Positions 37,982-46,604 of a DNA stretch of 64,000 nt are shown here, piece after piece. The notes under the pieces were generated by a model that was given only the letters and a program-made list of their open reading frames with translations, did no database searches and was not told where the DNA came from. Numbering within the stretch: position 1 is the stretch's first letter; the number at the start of each line of letters is the position of its first letter. The position numbers and the translations under genes were made by a program. The DNA comes from Microbacterium sp. LWO13-1.2. GTDB taxonomy: Bacteria; Actinomycetota; Actinomycetes; Actinomycetales; Microbacteriaceae. The stretch lies in NCBI RefSeq assembly GCF_038397725.1, contig NZ_CP151634.1:3844001-3908000 (forward strand). The letters run 5' to 3'.

Positions 37982-39361
37982 TCAGGCCCGCGACATCCCG
38001 TAGATCGGGCTGACCGCCTGCTCCTCCTCGTGGTCGGGACCGAGCGGGATGCCGGAGCGATCGCGCAGCAGCAGCGTCGCCACGAGCCCCAGCACGGTCA
38101 TCCCGGCGAGGTACCAGGTCACCGCGTCCGTCGAGCCGGTCGCCGAGACGATGGCCGTGGCGATCGTGGGAGCGAAGGCGCCGCCGGCGATGGCGCCGAT
38201 CGCGTACGAGATCGAGACCCCGGAGAAGCGGATGGATGCCGGGAACAGCTCCGTGTACAGCGCCGCCTGCGGCCCGTACGTGAACCCCAGTCCGACGGTG
38301 AGGATCGCAAGGCCCGCGAACAGCGGCAGGATCTCGCCGGTGTTCACCAGCGGGAACAGCGCGAACACCCCGCCGAGCTGCAGGATCCAGCCGATGATGT
38401 AGGTCGTGCGGCGTCCGATCCGATCGGAGATCCACCCGGCGAAGAGCGTCGAGAGCAGCCAGGTGACGGCGGAACCGGCGACCGCCCAGAGCACCGGCCC
38501 TCTCTCGAGCCCGATCGAACCCTCGGGGTTCGTGGCGTACCCCTGGATGTAGCCGCCGGTCGTCATGTACCCGACCGCATTGTTGCCGGCGAACACGAGC
38601 GCGGCGATGACGACGAGGAGGGCATGCTTCGCGAACAGCTGCACGATCGGCATCCGCGCCTTCTCCTTGCGTTCTGCGAGTTCGGTGAACACGGGGCTCT
38701 CCTCGACCTTGCGGCGCACGTAGTAGCCGACCAGGATCAGGACCACGCTGAGCAGGAACGGAATACGCCAGCCCCACGCGAGGAACTGGTCTCCCGGAGC
38801 GATGACCGTCATCAGCGCCATCACGCCCGAGGCGAGCAGCAGGCCGAGCGGCACGCCGATCTGCGGCGAAGCGCCGAACACACCGCGCTTCGATTTCGGC
38901 GCGTGCTCGACGGCCATCAGGACGGCGCCGCCCCACTCGCCGCCGGCAGAGATGCCCTGCAGGATGCGCAGGAGCACCAGGAGGATGGGGGCCGTCAGCC
39001 CGATGGCCTCATAGGTGGGCAGCACGCCGATCAGGGCGGTCGCCGCACCCATCAGGATCAGCGTCCACATCAGCACGGTCTTGCGTCCGAGCTTGTCGCC
39101 GTAGTGGCCGGCGAGGAATGCGCCGAGCGGACGGAAGAGGAAGCTGACACCGACGGTGGCGAATGCGATCAGGGCGCTGTTCTGCCCCAGCGGGGCGAAG
39201 AAGAGCTGGCCGAACACCAGCCCGACGGCGGTGGCATAGATGAAGAAGTCGTACCACTCGACAGTGGTGCCGACGACGGTGGCGAAGACGACGCGACGAC
39301 GGTCGGCCGCGGTCGCGATGGTGCCGGTGGGAGTGAACCCATCGTGTGACTGCCCGCTCAT
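37982..39361 (-). CDS. MFS permease of the metabolite:H+ symporter (MHS) class
   Basis: A 459-residue, 12-helix transporter. It starts MSGQSHDGF, then VVFATVVGTTVEWYDFFIYATAVGLVFGQLFF, which is the MHS signature with WYDF. The MFS loop motif GHYGDKLGRKTVL and the charged MAVEHAPKSKRG are also present. MHS members import organic acids (shikimate, citrate, aromatic acids) with protons. Within the locus it probably takes up hydroxyphenylacetate or a related acid. AAAGGAG precedes the ATG; an inverted repeat GTGAC-6-GTCAC lies just upstream. Confidence 0.88.
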   Translation of the reverse strand: MSGQSHDGFTPTGTIATAADRRRVVFATVVGTTVEWYDFFIYATAVGLVFGQLFFAPLGQNSALIAFATVGVSFLFRPLGAFLAGHYGDKLGRKTVLMWTLILMGAATALIGVLPTYEAIGLTAPILLVLLRILQGISAGGEWGGAVLMAVEHAPKSKRGVFGASPQIGVPLGLLLASGVMALMTVIAPGDQFLAWGWRIPFLLSVVLILVGYYVRRKVEESPVFTELAERKEKARMPIVQLFAKHALLVVIAALVFAGNNAVGYMTTGGYIQGYATNPEGSIGLERGPVLWAVAGSAVTWLLSTLFAGWISDRIGRRTTYIIGWILQLGGVFALFPLVNTGEILPLFAGLAILTVGLGFTYGPQAALYTELFPASIRFSGVSISYAIGAIAGGAFAPTIATAIVSATGSTDAVTWYLAGMTVLGLVATLLLRDRSGIPLGPDHEEEQAVSPIYGMSRA

Positions 39362-39379
39362 GGGGTGTCTCCTTTGGTT

Positions 39380-39395
39380 GTGACGGCATTGTCAC
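39380..39395. promoter_or_regulatory. Inverted repeat GTGAC-N6-GTCAC in the permease leader
   Basis: A perfect 5-bp inverted repeat 19 nt upstream of the permease ATG and just ahead of its ribosome site. It could be a regulator site or a small hairpin controlling translation. It does not resemble the TGTTC-N7-GAACA sites, so a different regulator, perhaps the GntR protein, would be involved. Confidence 0.35.
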
Positions 39396-39422
39396 GGCTC
39401 GCACTCACGCTGTCTTCAGTGC

Positions 39423-39452
39423 TTGCCGAGGGGTAACCCGATGATATATGAT
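39423..39452 (+). promoter_or_regulatory. Promoter of the hpa catabolic operon with possible GntR site
   Basis: A -35 box TTGCCG (39423-39428), an 18-nt spacer and a -10 box TATGAT (39447-39452; five of six). The near-palindrome TGATATATGA (39442-39451) overlaps the -10 box and resembles the AT-rich operators of GntR/FCD regulators, one of which is encoded in the operon. The first gene starts 50 nt on. Confidence 0.5.
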
Positions 39453-39501
39453 TTCGAATACGACGCACAAGGCGTTGCACACAAGCGCGAGGAGGCGCCC
39501 C

Positions 39502-40962
39502 GTGACGGATCCCAGCACCCGCCCCGGCAAGATCATCGCGATCCATCTGAGTTACGCCTCCCGCGCCGACCAGCGCGGCCGTCGCCCGGCAGCTCCCTCC
39601 TACTTCTTCAAGCCGGCCAGCTCCGTCGGTGTCTCCGGCGGCACGGTCGAGCGCCCGGCCGGCACCGAGCTGCTCGCGTTCGAGGGTGAGATCGCGCTCA
39701 TCATCGGCACCCCGGCACGGCGGGTCTCGCTCGCGGATGCCTGGGCGCACGTCGGCTGGGTGACCGCCTCGAACGATCTCGGCCTCTACGACCTCCGCGC
39801 GAACGACAAGGGATCGAACGTGCGCTCCAAGGGCGGTGACGGCTACACGCCGCTCGGCCCCGACCTCATCGACGCCCGCACGGTCGATCCGGAAGCGCTG
39901 CGCGTGCGCACATGGGTGAACGGCGACCTCCGCCAGGACGACTCCAGCGCCGGCATGATCTTCCCGCTCGCACAGCTGGTCGCGGATCTCTCCCAGCACT
40001 TCACGCTCGAGCCTGGCGACGTGATCCTCACCGGTACCCCCGCCGGGTCGTCCGTGATCGTCCCCGGCGACACCGTGGAGATCGAAGTCGATGCTCCAGA
40101 CGCACCGGGCGCGCCGTCTTCGGGTCGCCTGATCACCACCGTCACACAGGGCGATGTCGCCTTCGACGCCGAACTCGGCTCACTCCCCGCCGTCGACGAC
40201 CTGCAGCGTACAGAGGCCTGGGGTTCTCGGGAAGAGGCGGGACTTGCCCCTGTTTCCGACGAATCGGCGCTCTCGCCCGAACTCCGGGCGAAGCTGATGG
40301 AGGCACCGACGGCTGGCCTTTCCGCCCAGCTGCGCAAGCGCGGCCATCACTCCTGCTTCATCGACGGCGTCGCGGCGAACATCGCCGGCAGCAAGATCGT
40401 CGGCACCGCGAAGACACTCCGCTTCGTCCCGTTCCGTGAAGACCTGTTCAAGACCCACGGCGGCGGCTACAACGCGCAGAAGCGCGCCTTCGACGCCGTG
40501 AAGGAGGGCGAGATCATCGTGATCGAGGCCCGCGGTGATGACAGCACCGGAACGCTCGGCGACATCCTCGCTCTGCGCGCCCTCGCCCGGGGTGCCGCCG
40601 GTGTCGTCACCGATGGGGGCGTGCGCGACTTCGACGCCGTCGCCGACATCGGACTGCCGGTGTTCTCCCGCGGCGCGCATCCGTCGGTCCTCGGACGCAA
40701 GCACGTCCCCTGGGACGTCGACGTCACCATCGCCTGCGGCGGCGCGAGCGTGCAGCCCGGCGACATCATCGTGGGTGACGGCGACGGCGTGATCGTCATC
40801 CCGCCGCATCTGGCCGAGCAGGTCGTCGATGACACGCTCGCGCAGGAGGTCGAGGATGCCTGGATCGCCGAGCAGGTAGCGGCGGGCCACCCGGTCGACG
40901 GCCTCTTCCCGATGAACGCCGAGTGGCGCGCGCGCTACGAATCGGAGACGGGCTCGCGATGA
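39502..40962 (+). CDS. hpaG: Fumarylacetoacetate hydrolase-fold / RraA-like fusion, probable homoprotocatechuate-pathway decarboxylase
   Basis: A 486-residue two-domain protein. Residues ~1-230 are an FAH domain (ELLAFEGEIALIIG, DLGLYDLRANDKGSNVRSKG, GDVILTGTPAGSS), the fold of HpaG, which decarboxylates 2-oxo-hept-3-ene-1,7-dioate precursors. Residues ~260-480 are an RraA/HMG-aldolase-like domain (TAKTLRFVPFREDLF, GVVTDGGVRDFDAV, GDIIVGDGDGVIVIP). Members of that family are aldolases with oxaloacetate decarboxylase side activity. The GTG has GAGGAGG 6 nt upstream. It is first in the operon. No separate HpaF isomerase exists nearby, so one half may supply it. Confidence 0.8.
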   Translation: MTDPSTRPGKIIAIHLSYASRADQRGRRPAAPSYFFKPASSVGVSGGTVERPAGTELLAFEGEIALIIGTPARRVSLADAWAHVGWVTASNDLGLYDLRANDKGSNVRSKGGDGYTPLGPDLIDARTVDPEALRVRTWVNGDLRQDDSSAGMIFPLAQLVADLSQHFTLEPGDVILTGTPAGSSVIVPGDTVEIEVDAPDAPGAPSSGRLITTVTQGDVAFDAELGSLPAVDDLQRTEAWGSREEAGLAPVSDESALSPELRAKLMEAPTAGLSAQLRKRGHHSCFIDGVAANIAGSKIVGTAKTLRFVPFREDLFKTHGGGYNAQKRAFDAVKEGEIIVIEARGDDSTGTLGDILALRALARGAAGVVTDGGVRDFDAVADIGLPVFSRGAHPSVLGRKHVPWDVDVTIACGGASVQPGDIIVGDGDGVIVIPPHLAEQVVDDTLAQEVEDAWIAEQVAAGHPVDGLFPMNAEWRARYESETGSR

Positions 40963-41645
40963 CCGCTGTCGACACACTCAGCAAGTCCGAGCAGGCATAC
41001 GCCTGGATCCGCTCCCACATCTCCGCGCACACGTTCGGCCCCGGCTATCGCCTGGTGCTCGGTCCGATCGCCGAAGAGCTGGGAATGAGCGTCGTACCCG
41101 TACGGGAGGCCATCCGACGGCTGGAGGCCGAGGGGCTCGTGACGTTCGAGCGGAACGTCGGCGCGCGGGTCACCCTCGTCGACGAGACCGAGTACGCGCA
41201 CACCATGGAGACGCTCGGTGTCGTCGAAGGAGTGGCCACGGCGCTCTCCGCGCCGTTCCTGGACGACGCGGCGCTCGACGCCGCCCAGGCCGTCAACGAT
41301 CGGATGGCTCGACTGCTCGAGCACTTCGACGCCCATCTGTTCACCGAGCTGAACAGGCAGTTCCATGCCCTGCTCTTCGAGCCGTGCCCGAACCCGCATC
41401 TTCTGGATCTGGTGCACCGCGGATGGTCGCGGCTCTCCGGCATCCGCGATTCCACGTTCGCCTCGGTTCCGGGCCGTGCCACGCATTCGGTCGAAGAGCA
41501 CACGCAGATCCTCGACCTCATCCGATCCCGCGCCGACCCGCTCGAGATCGAACTCGCCGCCCGGAACCACCGCTGGCGCACCAAGGACGCGTTCCTCGAC
41601 GCGCTGCACTCCCGTTCCCGTCATTCCACCGGAGGAGACTCATGA
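40959..41645 (+). CDS. GntR-family regulator (FCD type)
   Basis: A 228-residue regulator. The winged HTH is SKSEQAYAWIRSHISAHTFGPGYRLVLGPIAEELGMSVVPVREAIRRLEAEGLV (about 7-60); the helical FCD domain has ELNRQFHALLF and the His-bearing AARNHRWRTKDAF. It is coupled by ATGA overlap to the preceding gene and encoded inside the operon it may control. A candidate site overlaps the operon -10 box. The effector is probably a pathway intermediate. Confidence 0.9.
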   Translation: MTAVDTLSKSEQAYAWIRSHISAHTFGPGYRLVLGPIAEELGMSVVPVREAIRRLEAEGLVTFERNVGARVTLVDETEYAHTMETLGVVEGVATALSAPFLDDAALDAAQAVNDRMARLLEHFDAHLFTELNRQFHALLFEPCPNPHLLDLVHRGWSRLSGIRDSTFASVPGRATHSVEEHTQILDLIRSRADPLEIELAARNHRWRTKDAFLDALHSRSRHSTGGDS

Positions 41646-43138
41646 CCGCTTCACGCATCCCTGCCGACCTGCCCGACCACATCCAGCACTACATCGACGG
41701 AGCCTTCGTCGACTCGATCGACGGAGACACCTTCGATGTGCTCGACCCGGTCACCAACCTGACGTACACGACGGCTGCAGCCGGCAAGAAGGCCGACATC
41801 GACCTCGCCGTCGCCGCGGCGAAGCGCGCCTTCGACGAAGGCCCCTGGCCTCGGATGCTGCCGCGCGAGCGTTCGCGGGTACTGCACCGCATCGCCGACA
41901 TCGTCGAATCGCGCGATGCGCGCCTGGCCGAGCTCGAGTCCTACGACTCCGGTCTGCCGATCACGCAGGCCCTCGGCCAGGCTCGTCGCGCCGCCGAGAA
42001 CTTCCGCTTCTTCGCCGACCTGATCGTCGCCCAGGCCGACGATGCGTTCAAGGTTCCCGGCAAGCAGATGAACTACGTCAACCGCAAGCCGATCGGCGTC
42101 GCCGGACTCATCACGCCGTGGAACACGCCGTTCATGCTCGAGTCGTGGAAGCTGGGTCCGGCGCTCGCGACCGGCAACACCGTCGTGCTCAAGCCTGCGG
42201 AGTTCACGCCGCTTTCGGCATCCCTGTGGGCCGGCATCTTCGAGGAGGCAGGGCTCCCCCAGGGTGTCTTCAACCTCGTCAACGGCCTCGGTGAGGACGC
42301 CGGAGACGCGCTCGTGAAGCACCCGGACGTGCCGCTCATCTCGTTCACGGGCGAGAGCCGCACCGGGCAGATCATCTTCGGCAACGCCGCTCCCTTCCTC
42401 AAGGGGCTGTCGATGGAGCTCGGCGGCAAGTCGCCGGCCGTCGTCTTCGCGGATGCCGACATCGAAGCCGCAGTGGATGCGACGATCTTCGGCGTCTTCT
42501 CGCTGAACGGCGAGCGCTGCACGGCGGGTGCCCGCATCCTCGTCGAGCGCTCGATCTACGACGACTTCGTCGAGCGCTACGCCGCCCAGGCGAAGCGCGT
42601 GAAGGTCGGCTACCCGAACGACCCGGCCACCGAGGTCGGCGCTCTGGTGCACCCGGAGCACTACGAGAAGGTGATGAGCTACGTCGAGATCGGAAAGACC
42701 GAAGGACGCCTCGTGGCCGGCGGCGGACGCCCCGCGGATTTCCCGGAGGGCAACTTCGTGCAGCCGACCGTGTTCGCCGACGTCTCCCCCGATGCCCGGA
42801 TCTTCCAGGAGGAGATCTTCGGCCCGGTCGTCGCGATCACGCCGTTCGACTCCGACGAGGAGGCGCTCGCGCTCGCGAACAACACCCGGTACGGCCTCGC
42901 GGCGTACATCTGGACGAACGACCTCAAGCGGGCGCACAACTTCGCCGGAGCCGTCGAGGCCGGCATGGTGTGGTTGAACAGCAACAACGTGCGCGACCTG
43001 CGCACCCCGTTCGGCGGTGTGAAGGCATCCGGCCTCGGCCACGAGGGCGGCTATCGCTCGATCGACTTCTACACCGACCAGCAGAGCGTGCACATCACGC
43101 TCGGCGGCGCCCACAACCCGACCTTCGGCAAGAACTGA
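41642..43138 (+). CDS. hpaE: 5-carboxymethyl-2-hydroxymuconate semialdehyde dehydrogenase
   Basis: A 498-residue NAD-dependent aldehyde dehydrogenase: ITPWNTPFMLESWKLGPALATGN near residue 155, MELGGKSPAVVF with the catalytic Glu, and NGERCTAGARI with the catalytic Cys near residue 300. In the homoprotocatechuate route it oxidises the ring-cleavage product of HpaD. Its ATG overlaps the gntR stop; GGAGGAG lies just before it. The gene order with hpaD supports this role over general aldehyde oxidation. Confidence 0.93.
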   Translation: MTASRIPADLPDHIQHYIDGAFVDSIDGDTFDVLDPVTNLTYTTAAAGKKADIDLAVAAAKRAFDEGPWPRMLPRERSRVLHRIADIVESRDARLAELESYDSGLPITQALGQARRAAENFRFFADLIVAQADDAFKVPGKQMNYVNRKPIGVAGLITPWNTPFMLESWKLGPALATGNTVVLKPAEFTPLSASLWAGIFEEAGLPQGVFNLVNGLGEDAGDALVKHPDVPLISFTGESRTGQIIFGNAAPFLKGLSMELGGKSPAVVFADADIEAAVDATIFGVFSLNGERCTAGARILVERSIYDDFVERYAAQAKRVKVGYPNDPATEVGALVHPEHYEKVMSYVEIGKTEGRLVAGGGRPADFPEGNFVQPTVFADVSPDARIFQEEIFGPVVAITPFDSDEEALALANNTRYGLAAYIWTNDLKRAHNFAGAVEAGMVWLNSNNVRDLRTPFGGVKASGLGHEGGYRSIDFYTDQQSVHITLGGAHNPTFGKN

Positions 43139-43148
43139 GGACGCTGAC

Positions 43149-44309
43149 ATGACCAACCGCGACGACATGACGCTGACCTCCTCCGGGTTCTACGTGAGCC
43201 AGGAGGCGCCGATCCACCCGGACGACCCCACTCCGACGCCGACGAGCACCCCGCCGGACATCCTGCGCTGCGCCTACATGGAGCTCGTCGTCACCGACCT
43301 CGCTGCATCCCGCGTGTTCTACGTCGACGTCCTCGGCCTGTACGTGACCGAGGAGGATGACGAGGCGATCTATCTGCGCTCCACCGAGGAGTTCATCCAC
43401 CACAACCTCATCCTCCGCAAGGGCCCGATCGCCGCCGTCGCCGCGTTCTCCTATCGTGTGCGGACGCCAGAGGACCTCGACCGCGCCGTCGAGTTCTACT
43501 CCGAGCTCGGCTGCGAGGTGCGCCGCAACGAGAACGGCTTCGTGAAGGGCATCGGCGACTCGGTGCGCGTGATCGACCCGCTCGGTTTCCCGTACGAGTT
43601 CTTCCACGCCACCGATCACGTCGAGCGGATGTCGTGGCGCTACGACCTGCACATCCCCGGCGAGCTGGTGCGCCTCGACCACTTCAACCAGGTCACGCCC
43701 GACGTCCCTCGTGCGGTGAAGTTCATGCAGGACCTCGGCTTCCGCGTCACGGAGGACATTCAGGATGACGAGGGCACCGTCTACGCCGCCTGGATGCGCC
43801 GGAAGCCCACTGTGCACGACACCGCGATGACCGGCGGCGACGGCCCGCGGATGCACCACGTGTGCTTCGCCACGCACGAGAAGCACAACATCCTCGCGAT
43901 CTGCGACAAGCTCGGCGCGCTCCGCCGCTCCGACGCGATCGAGCGCGGCCCTGGTCGCCACGGCGTGAGCAACGCGTTCTACCTCTACCTGCGCGACCCC
44001 GACGGCCACCGCGTCGAGGTCTACACGCAGGACTACTACACCGGCGACCCCGACAACCCGGTCATCACCTGGGACGTGCACGACAACCAGCGCCGTGACT
44101 GGTGGGGCAACCCTGTCGTGCCCTCGTGGTACACCGAGGCGTCGCTCGTGCTCGACCTCGACGGCAACCCGCAGCCGGTCGTCGCGCGTACGGACTCGAG
44201 CGAGATGGCGGTGACCATCGGCGCCGACGGATTCTCGTACACCCGCGAGGGCGAGGACTCCATGCCCGAGTACAAGCAGGGCGAGTACAAGCTGGGCCAC
44301 CAGCTGTGA
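43149..44309 (+). CDS. hpaD: 3,4-dihydroxyphenylacetate 2,3-dioxygenase (extradiol, VOC fold)
   Basis: A 386-residue ring-cleaving dioxygenase of the Arthrobacter MndD / Brevibacterium HPCD class. It cuts homoprotocatechuate between C2 and C3 to 5-carboxymethyl-2-hydroxymuconate semialdehyde using Fe(II) or Mn(II). The 2-His-1-Glu ligands are seen in VRLDHFNQV, MHHVCFATHEKHN and GHRVEVYTQDYYTG. Two VOC modules are present, plus a C-terminal tail (about 310-386) typical of the family. Its stop overlaps the hpaH GTG start. Confidence 0.95.
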   Translation: MTNRDDMTLTSSGFYVSQEAPIHPDDPTPTPTSTPPDILRCAYMELVVTDLAASRVFYVDVLGLYVTEEDDEAIYLRSTEEFIHHNLILRKGPIAAVAAFSYRVRTPEDLDRAVEFYSELGCEVRRNENGFVKGIGDSVRVIDPLGFPYEFFHATDHVERMSWRYDLHIPGELVRLDHFNQVTPDVPRAVKFMQDLGFRVTEDIQDDEGTVYAAWMRRKPTVHDTAMTGGDGPRMHHVCFATHEKHNILAICDKLGALRRSDAIERGPGRHGVSNAFYLYLRDPDGHRVEVYTQDYYTGDPDNPVITWDVHDNQRRDWWGNPVVPSWYTEASLVLDLDGNPQPVVARTDSSEMAVTIGADGFSYTREGEDSMPEYKQGEYKLGHQL

Positions 44310-45094
44310 CGCTGCCTGCAGACACCATCGCGCAGATCGCGGCCGAGCTGGCCGAGGCCGACCGCGCGCACAGCGTGATCCCCCGCATCACGGCCCGGTA
44401 CCCCGAGGCGACGGTCGAGGACTCGTACGCGATCCAGGGCGTCTGGCGCGATACGCAGATCGCGGCCGGCCGCCGGCTCGTCGGCCGCAAGATCGGCCTG
44501 ACCTCCCGCGCGATGCAGCAGGCCACCGGCATCACCGAGCCCGACTATGGCGTGATGTTCGACGACACGGTGTACGAGTCGGGATCCGAGATCCCGGTCG
44601 ACGACTTCTCGAACGTGCGCATCGAGGTGGAACTGGCGTTCGTGCTGAAGCATCCGCTCGAAGGTCCGGACTGCACCCTCGACGACGCTCTCGCCGCGAT
44701 CGACTACGCCGTCCCGGCGCTCGAGGTGCTGAACTCGCACATCGAGCTGGAAGGCCGCACGATCGTCGACACGATCAGCGACAACGCCGCCTACGGAGCG
44801 ATGGTTCTCGGTACCGTGCACAAGCGCCCCGACGAGATCGATCTGCGGTGGGTGCCAGGGCTGCTCTTCAAGAACGGCGAGATCGAGGAGACCGGCGTCG
44901 CGGCCGGCGTGCTCAACCACCCAGCCACCGGCGTCGCGTGGCTCGCGAACAAGTTCCACCAGCACGGCGCGCGCCTGGAGGCCGGCGAGATAATCCTGGC
45001 AGGATCGTTCACGCGCCCGATGTGGGTGGCGCGCGGCGACGAGGTGCTGTGCGATTACGGACCGATGGGAACAATCGAATGCCGCTTCATCTAG
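44306..45094 (+). CDS. hpaH: 2-oxo-hept-4-ene-1,7-dioate hydratase
   Basis: A 262-residue hydratase of the HpaH/MhpD family that adds water to the dienol produced after decarboxylation. Family motifs are GRKIGLTSRAMQQATGITEPDYG, RIEVELAFVLK with metal-ligand Glu residues, and ILAGSFTRPMW near the end. The start is a GTG in a GTGA overlap with hpaD. It overlaps hpaI by 16 nt, a long overlap that shows tight coupling. Confidence 0.93.
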   Translation: MTLPADTIAQIAAELAEADRAHSVIPRITARYPEATVEDSYAIQGVWRDTQIAAGRRLVGRKIGLTSRAMQQATGITEPDYGVMFDDTVYESGSEIPVDDFSNVRIEVELAFVLKHPLEGPDCTLDDALAAIDYAVPALEVLNSHIELEGRTIVDTISDNAAYGAMVLGTVHKRPDEIDLRWVPGLLFKNGEIEETGVAAGVLNHPATGVAWLANKFHQHGARLEAGEIILAGSFTRPMWVARGDEVLCDYGPMGTIECRFI

Positions 45095-45876
45095 CCCCCT
45101 CCTTCCGCGCGCAACTCGCGGGATCAGACCGCCCGTTCGTGGGCATGTGGGTCTGCTCCGCCAGTCCGCTCCTCGCCGAGGTCGCCGCGGGCTCGGGCCT
45201 GGACTGGCTGCTGATCGACATGGAGCATTCCGCGACCACGCTGGAGAGCGTGCAGATGCAGCTTCAGGCGGTCGCGGCCTATCCGATCACCCCGCTCGTG
45301 CGGGTGCCGAGCAACGACACCGTCACGATCAAGCAGATCCTCGACCTCGGCGCCCAGAACCTCATCGTGCCGATGGTCTCCTCCGTCGATGAGGCGCGTG
45401 CCGCCGTCGCCGCCACGCGGTATCCCCCGCTCGGCGTACGCGGCGTCGGCAGCGCTCTCGCGCGCAGCGCACGCTGGAACCGCGTCGACGGCTACCTTCA
45501 GGACGCCTCCCAGTACACGTCCCTCACCGTGCAGATCGAGACGACGGCCGGGGTGGAAGCCGCCGCTGACATCGCCGCCGAAGACGGAGTCGACGCGATC
45601 TTCGTCGGCCCCTCCGACCTCGCAGCGTCGATGGGTCTGCTCGGCCAGCAGACGCACCCCGACGTGGTCGCCGCGGTCGAGCGCGTCTTCGCTGCGGCGA
45701 AAGCGGCAGGCACGCCGGTCGGCGTGAACGCCTTCGACCCCACCGCCGCCGACGCCTATCTCGCCGCGGGGGCAGATTTCGTCGCCGTCGGCGCCGACGT
45801 GGCGCTTCTGGCCCGAGCATCCGAAGCTCTGGCCGCTCGATTCATCCGCCCGGCGGGTGCGCGCACCAGCTACTGA
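45079..45876 (+). CDS. hpaI: 4-hydroxy-2-oxo-heptane-1,7-dioate aldolase
   Basis: A 265-residue class-II aldolase that splits the last intermediate into pyruvate and succinate semialdehyde. The TIM-barrel motifs are GLDWLLIDMEHSATTLESV with the His, PLVRVPSND with the phosphate-side Arg, VQIETTAGVEAAAD with the metal Glu and AIFVGPSDLAASMG with the metal Asp. It is the last gene of the operon. No succinate-semialdehyde dehydrogenase gene is in the window. Its end overlaps the convergent hydrolase gene by 7 nt. Confidence 0.93.
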   Translation: MPLHLAPSFRAQLAGSDRPFVGMWVCSASPLLAEVAAGSGLDWLLIDMEHSATTLESVQMQLQAVAAYPITPLVRVPSNDTVTIKQILDLGAQNLIVPMVSSVDEARAAVAATRYPPLGVRGVGSALARSARWNRVDGYLQDASQYTSLTVQIETTAGVEAAADIAAEDGVDAIFVGPSDLAASMGLLGQQTHPDVVAAVERVFAAAKAAGTPVGVNAFDPTAADAYLAAGADFVAVGADVALLARASEALAARFIRPAGARTSY

Positions 45877-46556
45877 GCAGGGACAGCCAGAAAGTCCTTG
45901 ATCGCCGCGCGCAGCGCGGGAATGTTGCTGATCATCGGGTAGTGTCCGCCGGCGATCTCGACGATGCGCGGATCGCGCAGCCGCGCGGCGTAGCCACGCT
46001 GCAGCTGCGGCGGGATCTCCTTGTCGCCAGCGGTGAGAACGTAGGTCGTTCTCGGCACCGCCGCGAGCGCGGCGTTCGACGCCACTCGACTCAGGAAGTA
46101 GCTGCGCGGTTCCGGCTCGAGATCATCGATGAAGCGCCGCACGGTTTCTTCGTCGACGCCGGCTCCGAGACCGTTACGGAGTGCCGACTCCGGCGGCCTG
46201 GTTCCCGCGAGCCGAAGGATCAACGGGAGGATCACCCGATTGGGGAACGGCAACGACGACGCGAACGAGGCGTCCGCCTTCGGGATGATGGCCGCGACCG
46301 CCAGAACGCCACGGATCCGCTCGGGGGCGAGGCGCGCCACCTCGCTCGCGACGACGCCGCCGGCGGAGTGAGCGATGAGGGTCAGGTCTCCCTCGGGGGC
46401 GGCGTCCAACGCGGCCCGCGCATAGTCGGTGACCGTCGCGTTCTCGACGGTCGGTCGCGGCGCCACCGTGGCGGGGGCGGACAGTCCTCCGACGACGTCG
46501 TCCCACGCCCATGCGGGGAGACCGGCACCGGAAAGCAGAAGCAGAGAAGTTGTCAT
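45870..46556 (-). CDS. Alpha/beta hydrolase
   Basis: A 228-residue esterase-fold protein. LLLLSGAGLPAWAWDDVV gives the oxyanion-hole strand; LIAHSAGGVVASEVA carries the nucleophile Ser, and AGGHYPMISN the catalytic His near the end. The substrate is unknown. It is divergent from a short HTH regulator, which could control it through the 48-bp gap. Confidence 0.83.
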   Translation of the reverse strand: MTTSLLLLSGAGLPAWAWDDVVGGLSAPATVAPRPTVENATVTDYARAALDAAPEGDLTLIAHSAGGVVASEVARLAPERIRGVLAVAAIIPKADASFASSLPFPNRVILPLILRLAGTRPPESALRNGLGAGVDEETVRRFIDDLEPEPRSYFLSRVASNAALAAVPRTTYVLTAGDKEIPPQLQRGYAARLRDPRIVEIAGGHYPMISNIPALRAAIKDFLAVPAQ

Positions 46557-46604
46557 GTGAGTGAACCTATCCAGAGAGACCGACTAGCAAACGTCGGCTT
46601 TAGA

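Noticed and set aside
41651..43168. 505-residue frame antisense to hpaE
   Set aside because: No domain; hpaE has a complete aldehyde dehydrogenase sequence.
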